NCBI RefSeq assembly: GCF_000801105.2
Contig: NC_079512.1
Location: 32,877,848 to 32,941,847, forward strand
Source of the DNA: Raphanus sativus
Taxonomy: Eukaryota > Streptophyta > Magnoliopsida > Brassicales > Brassicaceae
Reading direction: 5' to 3'
DNA length: 64,000 bases
Positions 24,055 through 36,251 of the stretch are shown here, piece after piece; the stretch's first letter is position 1; each line of letters begins with the position of its first letter. Under the pieces are notes generated by a model. That model was not told the origin of the DNA, ran no database searches, and was given only the letters and a program-made list of their open reading frames with translations. The position numbers and the translations under genes were made by a program.

Positions 24055-24403
24055 CTAGCCATCTTCATCGCGGCTAGACCATGATTGAAGAAGAGAATAC
24101 ATGACCAGTGGACCGACAAATGGTGGAAGTGGTGGTGGTCTACTGAAGGCAACAAGTGGCTCTACCGATTCCTCAATCTTCTTTATTGTTTCTCTTTCGC
24201 CATTGTTCTTATTCTCCAGTTTCTTCGGTACTATGGCACTCACCATGTTACCTGTTTAACATACAACGTAATCACTCGTTCCATTTTCTTCTTAATCACA
24301 ATAAACTGACATCAATGAAAATGTAGAGGATTGGGAAACCGTTTGATCCTGAAGCCGAGAAGGCTGGTTTGAGCTTATGCATAAGAGCAGGAAAACGAGG
24401 CAT
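24055..24403 (-). CDS. Small conserved-looking unnamed protein, two coding exons
   Basis: My model has coding exons 24340-24403 and 24055-24251 on the minus strand, GT-AG bordered, 261 bases in all (86 residues plus stop). The ATG at 24403 starts MPRFPALMHKLKPAF. Splicing joins in frame to a region starting at an internal Met (MVSAIVPKK) and ending in PPPLPPFVGPLVMYSLLQSW. A further 5' untranslated exon is plausible (about 24990-25090 spliced to 24439), since GT and AG borders fit. No domain is recognised: a basic, Pro-rich protein with a hydrophobic C-terminal patch. An unnamed small gene in the same place in Arabidopsis (recalled as AT4G23493) would support it. Confidence 0.6.
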
Positions 24404-24444
24404 GAGATTAGGATCTAGCCTCTCTCTCTCTAACTTGACCTGTT

Positions 24445-26030
24445 CGGAGATGGATCAAAAAGATTATGTGAGACTCATAAACCGAACGACTAACATATCG
24501 GATCTTGCAACATATAAGCAACTCTAATATCTTAAAGGAAACCACCTAGACAGATCAATGTTTACACTTACAACAGCAACGAAAAGTGAAGAGGAAGCAA
24601 ATATATGCTCTCGAGCCTCAATTACAAAGTCATGTCTTGTTTCAAAAAGGCTTGTTTACGAACTACGAAAGTAGAAGAAACGCAGAACAAACAATAGGAG
24701 ACTTAAAGAAGTTATATTAACGAGTAGACCTTCCTAGAGAATCTAACAACAAAGAAAATTTCGAAAACAATACCAATGATTGATTTCAGAAATATTTATA
24801 GTCAACCATAAATCAATCAGACTCCAACAACAAAAATATTAAATAAATAATTTAACAAGAAATGTTCTTCTTCCTTGGATATTTTTTGCTTGAAAATGTA
24901 ACTAAATGTAACTAAAAGACAAGATCAAATGCAAAAGATCAGAAATCATTGCAGAAATTAACATACAAGATTATGGTGGTGACTATTACCGATTTCAACA
25001 GCTGAGCAAGACGAAATGAGAATTTCAATTACTCCTGTTGTAAGAGCTTTTTCTTCTTCAAAGATTTGTTTTGGGTTGGAGAATTTTCTTTTAGTGGTAG
25101 AGGAAGGTTTGAGAAGGTCCTGGACTCACGGAGAATACCCAAGTTTAGAAATAATCAACATATTTCATATTTCCTATTTATTTTCCATATATATTTTCAA
25201 ACAGATCTAAACACTAATCCACGTGGCTTTCATGCGGCGTACCATTTTCGTTGCCAGTCTGCTTCCTTTGAATACTTTACAACGAACGATTACATTCAGA
25301 TTTAAACATATGTATCAGACGTAAACGTCTCAAACATTCCTTAATAATTTTTATATAATATTGTAAAATCATATAGAACGGCAGAAAAACATATAGCATG
25401 TTTATTTTGTAAGAATCATTGACACATTTACGAGAATGTGGCATCAGGAATCATTGACACATTTACGAGAATCTATACTAAGCTGGCATCAAGTTATACA
25501 GTAATATATTCTGCAAGTTATACAAGAATTGGGAGCTCTCTAGTAGTTGAAAATTTGTTTGGTTTGTGTAAACAGATCAAGTAGCTTCTAACTAAAGCTT
25601 CTAAACATTTCTACATGACAATAAAGTTCAGTTGTCCACATGTTTTGAATTCCAGTTGGGCTTCAAAATTATCTTTTTCAGTTTTGTAATTTGCAAACAC
25701 ACAATAAACACGACAAATCTAGCAAGGTTGCATTGCCGTGTGCAAAAGGACAAGCTCCAGCCTCCACTTTCCCAATTACTAAAGAACTTAATGATCACGA
25801 AATGTGTATGGCAATATGCAATCTAAAGGAAACTGAAAATGCATACGTATAGATATTCATGAATCATGAGTTCATGACTTGAAACCAGTAATTCCACAAC
25901 TTGAAAAAAAAAACTGCAAATCAAAACACACGTTAACAAGAGATGTGTAGAGATCTAGATAGGGATCACTACTACACATAAAATACACAACAGATCATAA
26001 TACAAACCCTAGTTTATAACTTCATTCTCA
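24445..26030. other. Spacer between the small gene and SP1L
   Basis: It probably contains the 5' untranslated exon and promoter of the small minus-strand gene (24990-25100). A 25-bp direct repeat (core ATCATTGACACATTTACGAG) occurs at 25413-25437 and 25449-25473. Nothing else recognised. Confidence 0.45.
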
Positions 26031-26035
26031 TTCCT

Positions 26036-26397
26036 TTACTTATCTCCGAATAAGTATCCAAGAGTTGAACCTCCACCAGGAACCGATTTAACCTTGGTCG
26101 TTGGACGATCCTGAAAATTTTAATTTTTTAAAAAGTTCGGAAATTGATTAACCGAAGAAAACAAAGACTTACTGTGACAAAGTTGCCGGAGTTTTGGCCC
26201 TGAGCTCTGTGATAGTTGTTGTCGTTAGACATCTTAGGCTTTTGGTCAGATTTTTTGTCGTCGTCGGTGGAATCTACGCCGTACGGTGGTGTAGGCTTTG
26301 GGGCAGCCGGTGGGAGACTCTTTGGAGCCTCATTGTCTGATCCGAAAAGATAACCTAGCGAGCTTTGTCCGCCTCCAAAGCTCCCACCTCGGCTCAT
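26036..26397 (-). CDS. SP1L5: SPIRAL1-like microtubule-associated protein
   Basis: Two exons, 26173-26397 and 26036-26110, GT-AG bordered, 99 residues. The two family signatures are present: N-terminal GGGQSSLGYLFGSD and C-terminal PGGGSTLGYLFGDK. Between them are a Pro/Asp-rich linker and the conserved YHRAQGQNSGNFVTDRPTTK stretch. SPIRAL1 proteins bind plant cortical microtubules and control directional cell expansion. Length is usual for the family. The symbol is given because the MSRGGSFGGGQSS start and the place beside the DUF604 and polygalacturonase genes fit Arabidopsis SP1L5 (AT4G23496, recalled); paralogue assignment should be confirmed. Confidence 0.9.
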
Positions 26398-26399
26398 TG

Positions 26400-29300
26400 T
26401 CTGATTGAGTGGCTTGATTGATTTACGTACTGCTGATCAGACCCTAGTTAATAAATTTCTTTAGCTTGATCAGGAAATGCTAAGTATGAAAAGTAAATGT
26501 TAGGGATCTAGAGAGAAGCTTAAATAGATGTGGCGGTGGAGATTAGTGTATAAGATAAGAGGTATAGTCCATAGATAACACTGAATTAAAAAGATTATAA
26601 AAATTTGACAAAATACCACAACTCCAAAGCTTAGTATTTAGTAACCCTAACCAAACGTTGTGAATTTTTCTTAAATATAAAATTTGTTAGAACTTTAAGA
26701 TAGTAGTGGTAAATTTAGTTTTTCCCAGTTAACATTTTATCACAAAATCGATTTAAAATTATATATAAAACATATACTGATAAATGCTAATTTGATAAAT
26801 AACTTTAAAGAGAAACATTTGAAAATCATACCACATTAAATTTGTCATAACAGTTACTACTTCTAGCCCAGCCAAAGTTCCAAAGCTGAGAGCAATATCC
26901 AAGTATAATGATGAAAGAGAAGATATTATCGTATGACGAATTTATGGCAGTTGAGGCAAGCGTTCTATACGTGATACGTACATTTGTTTTACCTACATGA
27001 TTTTATTCCAGTTCGCGTAGCAACGGTCAAGTTTGCGTTGACTAAGATCCACCATTTGTCAAGTCTGACAGCTCGCATATTTTTTGTTTGTTTCGGACAT
27101 CATTATGGTACAGCCAGTCTCTAAGTCTACAGAATTATTTTATATACTACTGTATAAAAAAAACGCAGAATCGATTTGTGAATTCGAGACGTTAGCTTGT
27201 TATAGTTTCGTAACTTTCGTTACATTTTTAGGCTATGAAATCGAAAAGTCTACGCAACAAATTTCAATCGAAATAACAGAAAGAGAAGAATATAGAAACA
27301 CAATAAACAAGACGGAAAAAAAATTATGATCAAATGTGATTTTACGAGTTCATATCGATGTGAGAAACGTTGCCGATCGAGGTGATATACCATCCATCTA
27401 CTATGAGACCAGCTACATAATTAAGTGCAGAAGCTTAATTTCTCTTAGAAACTTCTAAACATCAATCGACGTCCTGCAACTTCTGCTTATATACTTTTTG
27501 CAACAATTAACTAAACAACCTTGGTTCTACCTCTCAGCTGTAAACCAATAATTAATCGACTACTTTTTTTTTTTGAGAAACTTAATCGACTACTTGAACA
27601 GGTGGAGTTTGTTATGTTATGAGAACTATTTGGTTTTGAGTAGTAAACTGGACTAGTTTGTGGCTATTTAGGTACGTTTAATTTGATGTACAATATGTTT
27701 GAAGTCATGTCTGAATAAATGGTCTCCCAAAATCCATCCCATCTAAGATCATTCATGTCTATTTAAGTTCGCAGAAGTATTTCCAGACCATTTAAGAAAC
27801 TAATATTTTATTTATACTAAATACTACTATTATGGTTCTTTTGTACTGTAGTATAATATTCCTTCTATTTTAAAATGTGTAAGTTTTAGAATTTTCCATA
27901 TATTAAGAAAAACATATTAAACTTTAATTATTAATATATTATTTTTGCAATTAATTATTTTCTATAAATTTTTAAACAATGAAATTTCAATAAAAATAAT
28001 AATATTTTTAATGTTTACGATTTATCAATAGATAATATATCCAAAAAGTAAAAATGTCTTATATATTTTTTTTTAAATATAGATCTTTTCGAAACGGATG
28101 GAGTATTTACCATGTTTTGATGTTGGTGGATGGTTATTCTCTACACCAACTAGTTAAATTTACAATTAGCAATAAATTTTGATTCATTTATTACTATCAA
28201 CTAAATTTATGCAAATGTATAGCTATATAACTATGGTTGAAATAAAAAAGTACTAATAGATTGCCTGTCTTGGTTTCTTTTGTAAAATGATCATATAGTA
28301 TTCAAGTAAACTAAATTTATTCATATAACATGTTATATAATCGTTCGCACATTACAAATACTAAATTGGTGATGAAAAATGACATTATTAATACCCTGTT
28401 ATGTACTAACTAAAATAGGTGGTCTAGAATTACTACACAACAGAAACTCAGAAAGAAGAAGAAAACCCTCTTGCAAATCTATAATTGTTGTAAAACTTTC
28501 CAAAATAAATTGGAAATCAGTTCTGTTAAAACTAAATACACTGTTATCCATGATAAATCAGTCATCTTTTCACGACAGGACCATGTGGGCTGGGTCGAAT
28601 TTTATTAAATTATTTATTTTTCTTCTTAATATATATTTTATCATATAGTGAAAGGATGGATGAGAAATATCAAGTATCTTACAATTAGTGGGGTTAAATC
28701 GAAGAGCGTGATTGCAATATGAAAAATATGATATTGCCTTATACTTCTCTAAATGAGAAAATAATAGTAACAAAATAAAATTTTCTATATATTCTAGACC
28801 TAGGAGGCTAGGACCTTCATTGTTTACTTTGATGATTGTGTTTGGTTTGTTGTTAAAGCTTGCCAGTTAAACCTGTTTAACCTTGATGGTTGTATATTTC
28901 AAGCTACATATGATAACAGGAAATATATAATAAATATGTCTACAAAAGTGAAAAACACAAATGTAAAGAATGACAAATAAAAAGAATGATAAATAAGTAA
29001 ATAAATACAGGTTGGTAAACGAGCGGTTATAAACATAGATTTCAGTTTTTAAAGAAACACAGATTTCAGCTGTAGACAAAAATAAAATATTAACCATGTG
29101 TTTCATCGGCAAATTAATTTGTTTGATAATTGAAGCGTGTGCACCAAACTTTCAGTCATGATCATATACTAAGGGGTATGACTTATTATCTGAGATTCGA
29201 TATCTGAAGAATCTAAATTTGAATTATCATTTATGAATCTGAAAATTTTAGATACAGATCCAAATAGTAGGTTTTAGGTTTGATATTCAAATATGGATCC

Positions 29301-29655
29301 AGGCCTATTATATTTTAAAATATTAAAAATATAATTATACTTATATCTGTATATTATATATAATCTTATATAAAATAACTGAAATTTTAATTTATTAAAT
29401 TTAAATATTTTCAAATTTTTATAAATAATTTTAATAATATATAAACTGTTTTTTATGGCAATCTAAACAAACTTGATTAATATATGTTAACCAAAGTAGA
29501 AACCCTATATGAACAAAACGAAGAGATTGACATTTTGCGCCTCGTGTAAAAGTATATGTTTTTGAGTCATAAGAATACCTGAGTTGAAACTTGTCAAATC
29601 CATTTTTAAACTTTCGAACTTTTTAAGTAATTTGTAGGTTTTATCTACAAAAATA
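26400..29655. other. Gene-free AT-rich spacer
   Basis: The first ~200 bases are the SP1L leader and promoter. No coding region is supported further on. One poly-T stub insertion at 27552-27595. Confidence 0.5.
27552..27595 (-). repeat. Poly-T stub insertion with 14-bp duplication
   Basis: TTAATCGACTACTT at 27552-27565 and 27582-27595 flanks 16 bases, T9 then GAGAAAC (a poly-A tail after GTTTCTC on the other strand). Confidence 0.7.
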
Positions 29656-29660
29656 ATATA

Positions 29661-30022
29661 AACTGTTAATTAGTTTTTTTTTTTTGGTAAAAATGTTAAG
29701 ATTTCATACCAAGGCTTATCTTTTACATAGTTGTGGACATCCACTTATTACAACAAGAAAAAAAACGAATAGAACAAGCGATTACAAGCAAATAAACATG
29801 AGAACAACTAAGGCACCGGGGGCGGAAGGCGGAAGTAGACTTGTAGTGGAGAAGGTGAGGAGGGCGAGGATGGAGGGATTGATAGAAGACGATCACGCAT
29901 TAGCCGATCAACCCGCGCAAAAACCCCAGCTTCGGAGAAGGACGATTGCTGAAAGATACGCAAGTTCCTTTCTCTCCACAACTGTTAATTAGTTGTGTTA
30001 CAAAAAAAACTGTTAATTAGTT
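29661..30022 (-). mobile_element. LINE 3' fragment plus a stub, triple 15-bp target repeat
   Basis: AACTGTTAATTAGTT occurs three times: 29661-29675, 29980-29994 and 30008-30022. Between the first two is a minus-strand LINE 3' end (29676-29979) starting with a T run (poly-A). It still encodes about 50 residues of the ORF2 C terminus on the minus strand (RDRLLSIPP-type stretch) and a 3' untranslated tail. Between the second and third are 13 bases, GTGTTAC then six A, a poly-A stub. Two insertions at the same target site are inferred. Confidence 0.75.
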
Positions 30023-31818
30023 AATTTTTTTAGTTTTTAAAAAGAAGCATCCAAATTCGAGTATCTATAGATATATGGATTGTAATCTGAATATTCAGAA
30101 GTTCTAAATCCAAATTCAAATAGTAATTTCATGGATCCGACTGATCAGATATAGATACCTTATAATACGGTGGATATCCAGACCGATCCACTCCTCTTCA
30201 TATCCTAAACCAGAGAAATATCAACATGTTAAAACCATATATTAAAATATCCCCAACTCTAGACGGCTAACATTAATCCACAAAAGCAATTAAAAATCGT
30301 CCGCATAAAATTGTCAAATAAAATATAACAAATATATTTTTTTTTAAATGTTGGAGCCGTACAAAGGAGTATAAGCTTTGTCCACTACGATTAGTTCGGT
30401 TGGAAGGGCACTGGTAGGACATCTATAGGAGTGAGCCGTTCCATTATCTATATATAAAAATTGATCTTAATAGTAGTAACATCTTTGTAGGTAGATATGT
30501 CCTTAATTACACCTAATTAGTCTTTATTAAAGCCGCTTTAACCAACTAATTGCTCTATATTTCAAATCAAGGGTCAAACCATATATCAAGTCATATATAT
30601 CTTGAATGCAAATACGATGTTTGCCATTCAAAATTTTATTATTTGATTTATTAAAAAGGGTGCAGACCAAATCAGAAGAATACAAATTAATAATATCCTT
30701 CAAAAATGAAAATTATACTGTAAAATTCAATTGGAAAAAGCGAACTATTTGATGTGGTTCAAAAAGAAAAGCAAACTATTTCACGTTTTAATCAAAAGTA
30801 GAAAAATTCCGTAAACCGGATATGTAGAGTATTTCGACCTGATTGTAGACTAATAACCTAAACTACATATAATTGTTTTGCCAAAGGTTTTCATTCAAGT
30901 GATTGAGCTTCTGAACAGTTAAGAAGTTTTTTTAGATTACTTTTACTTTCAGATACATCACCAAATATCTATCTGATTATCTTGAAATGCGTAGAAGATA
31001 AACTAGAGTACTAGTTAGATAAATCCGCTGTGCTTTCTGTACTCCCACTACTATATTTAATTTTGTAAGTGGGCTAAACTGATGTGCCTCGATGGATATA
31101 GCTTAAACTGGGTTTCATTTTTAAGCAATGTGGCCTAGTGTTATAATTGTTGGATCGGACTATCCTTTAACTAAATAAATCGGTTCTTATAAGCCCAATC
31201 AATTTGTTGGATAATATTTTTTTTACAAAGTTTTATGTTTTTTCTTGATTAATTTTGGAATATCTCAAACTTATGGAATGATCAGACTAATCCAATAAAA
31301 ATATATCTACGGATGAACATTTTCTTCGAATATTTAAATAGATTTTAAACAATATATTAATATTTGACCAAAAAGAGTATAGTAGATGTATTTGGAGCTC
31401 GATTGCTTATCAATCTAAAATTCATCTGCCACTGAATCACCATCACGTGGTTGGATTTATGTTTCTTATAATCGAGATACTTTCTTTCACATTTTAGATC
31501 AGGAAAACGTTTACATTAAAGTCGAATTTCTACTTACCAATGCAAAACATGAAAGCTTTTTATGTTTTAAACTTTGAAGCAACTCGTCGTTACGAGTGAC
31601 TAGAGAAACATAAAAAAGTGTCTCGAGCTAATAAGTTCGACATATAATGGAGTAATTATCTCTCTTTTTCTCTCGTGCACTCCAACCACTATAGATCAAA
31701 ATGCTTAGTCGGTTGCTTCGAAATCTCCCCGTGACTTGTGTATTTCCCTTTTCAGCGCTTTTTTGGTGTAATCCTTTTTTCAGTGTTTCCCAATTATTCT
31801 ACCAACCCACTCTGTTAT

Positions 31819-31862
31819 ACAAAACAATACTTTTTTTTTGGTTTCCACAAAATGATACTTTT
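31819..31862 (-). repeat. Poly-T stub with imperfect 16-bp duplication
   Basis: ACAAAACAATACTTTT (31819-31834) and ACAAAATGATACTTTT (31847-31862) match at 14 of 16 bases and flank TTTTTGGTTTCC. Confidence 0.45.
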
Positions 31863-32119
31863 ATACAAAGGAATAATAAAAGGTTATGTTACAATATTCC
31901 GTTTTATTGGTATAATAGAGTTCCATAGTTTTCCCAATTTTTTGTGTACTTCTCTAATTTTATTTGCACGTATAGCGTATAAGAAGGAAAAAGTAATAAT
32001 AATGAAACTACAATATAAAAAAAAGAAAGATAAAACGTAAATTCTCTTCAAAATGTTGAAAATGTCAATCAATTTGCGTAGCCGTGAAATATTAAAAATG
32101 AAAAAAGTAAAGATGAAGC

Positions 32120-32162
32120 ATGTTGATTTTCCTTCTTTTTTTGACATATGTTGATTTTCCTT
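32120..32162 (-). repeat. Poly-T stub insertion with 15-bp duplication
   Basis: ATGTTGATTTTCCTT at 32120-32134 and 32148-32162 flanks 13 bases, CTTTTTTTGACAT. Confidence 0.7.
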
Positions 32163-32212
32163 TAGATGTACTTTTATCCAGAAAAGTATAATATTTCTAG
32201 TTGTTGCATGTG

Positions 32213-32264
32213 ACGGAAGATAAATAACTTGTCTTTTTTGGATCAAAACGGAAGATAAATAACT
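32213..32264 (-). repeat. Poly-T stub insertion with 17-bp duplication
   Basis: ACGGAAGATAAATAACT at 32213-32229 and 32248-32264 flanks 18 bases, TGTCTTTTTTGGATCAAA. Confidence 0.65.
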
Positions 32265-32827
32265 AAAAACAAGATAGATAAGAAAAATCTATAAATGATA
32301 AGAAGTGGGATAAGATCTAGAAAAAGATACATCATGGGTTCATGCTATTGCTGAAGCTATCTTACGGGTAATGGGCAAAGTATTCGTGGTGTGCAAGTCG
32401 ACATAGAAAGCTCACATCATTAATCACTCACTTCGAGTCCCTTTGCAGACAATACTCCGCCCCACTTCCAAAATTGCAGTTTCTCATATATATCAGATCT
32501 ATCTTTGATTATAGTTTGGGCCTTAAAGTTTTTCAGGTACTAATAAGTATTAAAATCTTCACGTGACAAAAGGTTTAATGATATCAGACGACATGTCCAC
32601 ATGGATCATTTTCACTCCGAAAGTGTATTGAACTCGGAATAGTAGAACCAAATCACAGACTAATTAATCACTATTGGAAATGTTACAGATTATCATATAA
32701 CATTTTTCTAGAGACTATTTACTGCCACTTTCAGTACGTCTTTTTCATATCCGTTAAGTGGTCGCCTAACTCTCGTCTGTTTTGAGAGTCATTTTAAGTT
32801 AATTTCAATCTCTTAGTTAGGTTAAAT

Positions 32828-32877
32828 TTCTTAGTTTGGAGCCCTTTTGTCAAAAAAATAAAAAATTCTTAGTTTGG
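32828..32877 (+). repeat. Poly-A stub insertion with 12-bp duplication
   Basis: TTCTTAGTTTGG at 32828-32839 and 32866-32877 flanks 26 bases ending in an A-rich tail after CCCTTTTGTC. Confidence 0.6.
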
Positions 32878-33630
32878 TGTTGTGTTTGACTTTTGCGTTT
32901 TGGCTGTTTTTGGATAGATAGATTGGAGCTTTGAAGGGGTACTCTGGGTACCGGTTAGTTAGAGATTTTGACCACGAAGCGAAGTTAGAGTGGAAAAGTC
33001 TCAACGACCAATAACTTATCTCGCTTAATATAGATAGGGAAATAATAATCACGAATATTCACATAGATCCATGTGAGAGTACGTAATAAAATATTTCTAA
33101 CCGTCAAAGAGTTTGGCAAACGATATTTGACATTCGGACGACTAGGTAAATTAGGTCAATATATAGAGGTTATTCACGACATTCATAGTAACACTAATGA
33201 ACATCAGAGTATCATTATCCCAAAGACTCCTTTAAGATCTCTTATTTATTTTTTAATACTTTTTAAGTAGTAAAGTGAATTAAGAGACTTAATTAAGAGA
33301 TTTCAACATTTATGTGCTCCATTGCAAGTCTGTTAACTAAGAGTTCTTAAAAAAAAAGCTGATAAGAAAGCAAACTGATTCCATTAAAACACAGTTCAAA
33401 CAAGTTTTGTTTCAGTTTCTTTGCTAAAAACACAGTAAAAACTCGATCTTTAAATCTCTCTAGTAAATCGCCAGGGAAAAAAGGATCTTCATCAGGGCTC
33501 TTGTACATTCCAACCTTAATCATTTACCATAACAGAACAGAAACCAAGATTCAATCTTTCAATCCATTAACTTTGTAAAACCTATTCTATCGAGCATGTA
33601 CTCAACCAAAGAGCCGGGAAGAGAAAATAC

Positions 33631-33928
33631 TTGTGCTTTGATGGCAGACTCGTATGCCTTAAGTGAGGCTGGAACTTGGCCTCTGCAACAAATTTACCGT
33701 AATTGATCCTCTTTGACAGAGACTGCAATAAACATCACCAAACTACATGAGTACTTAACTTACAAAAGAGCTAAAAAGTCAACACAGAAAGCAAACCTGA
33801 AGGCAGATGGCATCACACACAGCTGTTGATCGGTAGTTACCATCATCACCTTTCTTCACTAGTCTTAGCACAAGGTCTCTGAAGTACATGTTCCATATCT
33901 TTTTGTTAATGTTTATCGAATCAGCAGC
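33631..33928 (-). pseudogene. Chorismate mutase gene fragment
   Basis: Two consecutive exons of a plant chorismate mutase (shikimate pathway: chorismate to prephenate). Exon 33797-33928 encodes a stretch starting SININKKIW and ending AVCDAICLQ, with VKKGDDGNY. After a GT-AG intron, exon 33631-33722 encodes SLSKRINYGKFVAEAKFQ and, after a one-base deletion, LKAYESAIKAQ, stopping at the next natural donor. The wording resembles the plastidial isoforms more than the cytosolic one. Both ends of the gene are missing and the frame is broken, so it is not functional as an enzyme. Retained introns rule out a processed pseudogene. Confidence 0.8.
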
Positions 33929-34256
33929 AAAATGCAATAACCTTTTTTGATAAGACAAAGTAGAAAGGATAAACTCACAAAATCAAATGAACGTAACATT
34001 TACCAGTGCAAAAATCATATACAACAACCTTAATCATTCAATGTTTTAACCTACTATTACACTAGTACTTTGAAACAAAATAAACGGAAGCAAGTCGCAA
34101 TAACCTAGTGATATAGCTCCATTTGTATGACTAGTAGATCCTTAAACTTTCAAACCAGCTTCTTGAATGTCACAAGCTAAGAACTTTCAGAAAGGGAAAC
34201 AGAAAAAGTTAATAACTATACCAAGTAGGGAGGATCTGCAACAATTATATGGAAGC

Positions 34257-34385
34257 AATTTTCAGCTGAAGTGGCAACTCTTCAGGTTCGTTGTAATCAT
34301 AAAACGTGAACTCACTTCCATATCTCTCAAACCTCATATCGTACTCCAGCAGCTGCACCTGGAGACTCGGATCCTTCTTCTGCCT
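34257..34385 (-). pseudogene. eEF1A-lysine methyltransferase (N6AMT2/EFM5-like) exon fragment
   Basis: A ~43-residue open stretch on the minus strand with KDPSLQVQLLEYDMRFERYG followed by SEFTFYDYNEPEELPLQLK. This matches the middle of the N6AMT2/EFM5 family (human form reads EYDKRFAMYG..FIFYDYN). The catalytic DPPY motif that should follow is absent: the fragment breaks off at 34257. It is on the same strand as the chorismate mutase fragment and ~330 bases upstream of it. The family call rests on recalled sequence. Confidence 0.65.
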
Positions 34386-35290
34386 CCTTTGTTCGATGAA
34401 CTTGCAACAAACAAAAAACAGAATTAAAATTGATCAATTAGGAAGAAACAACAAACAACAAACCAGAAACAAAATTAATCAAACAACAACGGAGTTTCCG
34501 GCGATGGAGATAGTGTTCTTGAATGGGAGATGGGGCTACCTAACGATGAAGATTTGACATCTCTCTCTTAATCTCTGAGAGAATTGTCGTTTCTTCTACG
34601 AGCCACGGAGAGAGAGGATTTCGTTTCATCGACGAGCCACGAAGAGAGGGATTATCGGCGTTTCGTCGAGGAACCATGGCGAGAAACAGAATCGCTTTCT
34701 AGGAAAGACGAAGAAGATGGAGATGTTTCGAGAGAAAGAGAGCAGAACGAAAACAAACCGAAGACACACGCTCCCTTCTCTCCTCTCTTTTACCTACACG
34801 TGTCCCGAATACCGTCTCTTTTTTAGCCAAAATTAAGTGACGCCTCTTGTGTTTATTAGTGTTTTTGATTTATTTTTATGCATAATTAGACTAAGAAACC
34901 TCCTAAATACCTGCGATAAAGATGCTCTATATACACCTACAAATGAAATAAAATACACCATGGACTTGTAATGGGCTTAGTTACAAACCATTGCATTTGA
35001 GCTAACTTTTCAGGGATTATTTAAGTATGAATTATTTTAATCATACTTGATGGGTACATTTTTTGGAGTATGATTACAACTTATGCATATCATTTTGTGT
35101 ATGTATATAGTTAAATATTCGTTTACTAGATTCATTGTTTAGTATCAAGTTATCAACACACAACTGAAATTAAACAACAATTGTAGGTCGATTATGCTAG
35201 GAAAATGAGGAAATAACCGATTGCAACGTTGCGGTAAAGTAAGGAAACAATCGAAGTGGCGTAGCAGGTAGCATTATGTATATAGTTGCT

Positions 35291-35330
35291 AGTCCAATAA
35301 ACATTTTTTTTGTAATACAGTCCAATATAC
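35291..35330 (-). repeat. Poly-T stub insertion with 12-bp near-duplication
   Basis: AGTCCAATAAAC (35291-35302) and AGTCCAATATAC (35319-35330), one mismatch, flank ATTTTTTTTGTAATAC. Confidence 0.55.
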
Positions 35331-35709
35331 GTATATATAACTATTATCTTGTTTTATTGTGCGTCGATATTGGTAGCCACGTATATTCTTGAAATTAATA
35401 AAAAAAAATTTGCTAAAACCACTATCTCCTTATAACCAAGTCTTATTACATTTTATAATCTATTCAAGCCAAACATCGTGTAGTTGATCTAGTAAAGTAT
35501 ACCATACAATATCTGCATCCAATATTTTTATATATTACATTTTCTCAGTCTACTATTAACTAAAAGCATACATTTTGATCTCAACGGATGGATTCTACGA
35601 GGTGTTCATCTGAGCCAGTATATGAAATTCTCAGAAATAAAAAAAGTCCAACTAAAACAAATCTTCAACAAAATTGCACAAATCTGATCCTAATGATGGT
35701 TTCAAAGTA

Positions 35710-35858
35710 AAGGGAAGTTTTTTTTTTTGACTGCTATCACCATATTTTATCAAACTGGTTCAGAAGTACTAGGCTGTAGAATTAACTCCGAAAGAACCAA
35801 ATTGTTTACATGGGAAAATTCAGAAGTTTTCGCTCGAGCTCCTTACGCAAGGGAAGTT
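35710..35858 (-). mobile_element. Short retroposon 3' fragment
   Basis: AAGGGAAGTT at 35710-35719 and 35849-35858 flanks 129 bases that begin with a T run. On the minus strand the insert ends in ...GCAGTC plus poly-A. It is probably the 3' untranslated end of a LINE or SINE. The GTC before the tail resembles the stub at 17193. Confidence 0.55.
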
Positions 35859-36173
35859 AGTGGTTGCACTTTCCAAATTTGTGTTGCTCATTCAACTGAG
35901 ACATTACCTATCATAGGACAGGACTATAGTGGTTCGGTTCGGTTCTGAAGACAATTACATCTCCTTCTAAGGCATAGCTGTATTTACGTTCATTTGAATA
36001 ATAAAATAGAAACTATAATTCTTAAAATGAAATTGTGCTAATAATAATATGATTGAATATCATTCTTTAAAACACACATTTCCTAAAGTTTACGTATAAA
36101 TATAAACTTACATTTTCTAAAGTTTAATGCAATAAGAAACTCGAGGTATTTACGTTGTTGGGGTCCGGTCTCT

Positions 36174-36181
36174 TATAAATA
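36174..36181 (+). promoter_or_regulatory. TATA box of the polygalacturonase
   Basis: TATAAATA about 75 bases before the ATG at 36252. Confidence 0.6.
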
Positions 36182-36251
36182 TAAACTCGTCCTTTCCTAC
36201 AAAAAATTAATAATAGTCAGTTTCATTTTTCTTATTCTAAAAAAAACCGTC

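Larger units (their letters stand above)
30023..33200. other. Gene-free spacer
   Basis: No supported gene. Contains several poly-A/T stub duplications (listed separately). Confidence 0.5.
33207..34927. mobile_element. Probable Pack-MULE carrying two host gene fragments
   Basis: The left end reads GAGTATCATTATCCCAA (33207). The right end, read inwards, is GAGCATCTTTATCGCAG (up to 34927); they agree at 13 of 17 bases. Both continue with TTAAGA/TCTTAG-rich sequence typical of Mutator-like terminal repeats in this family, and a similar block recurs at 33315-33352. Inside are minus-strand fragments of chorismate mutase and of an eEF1A-lysine-methyltransferase-like gene, with exon/intron borders. 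No matching 9-bp target duplication was found, so the boundaries and class are tentative. Confidence 0.45.
34930..36170. other. Spacer upstream of the polygalacturonase
   Basis: No gene. Contains a poly-T stub at 35291-35330 and a short retroposon at 35720-35848; the promoter of the polygalacturonase occupies the right end. Confidence 0.5.

Noticed and set aside
25413..25473. 25-bp direct repeat, considered as a stub insertion
   Set aside because: Spacer has no A or T run; a plain short tandem duplication is simpler.
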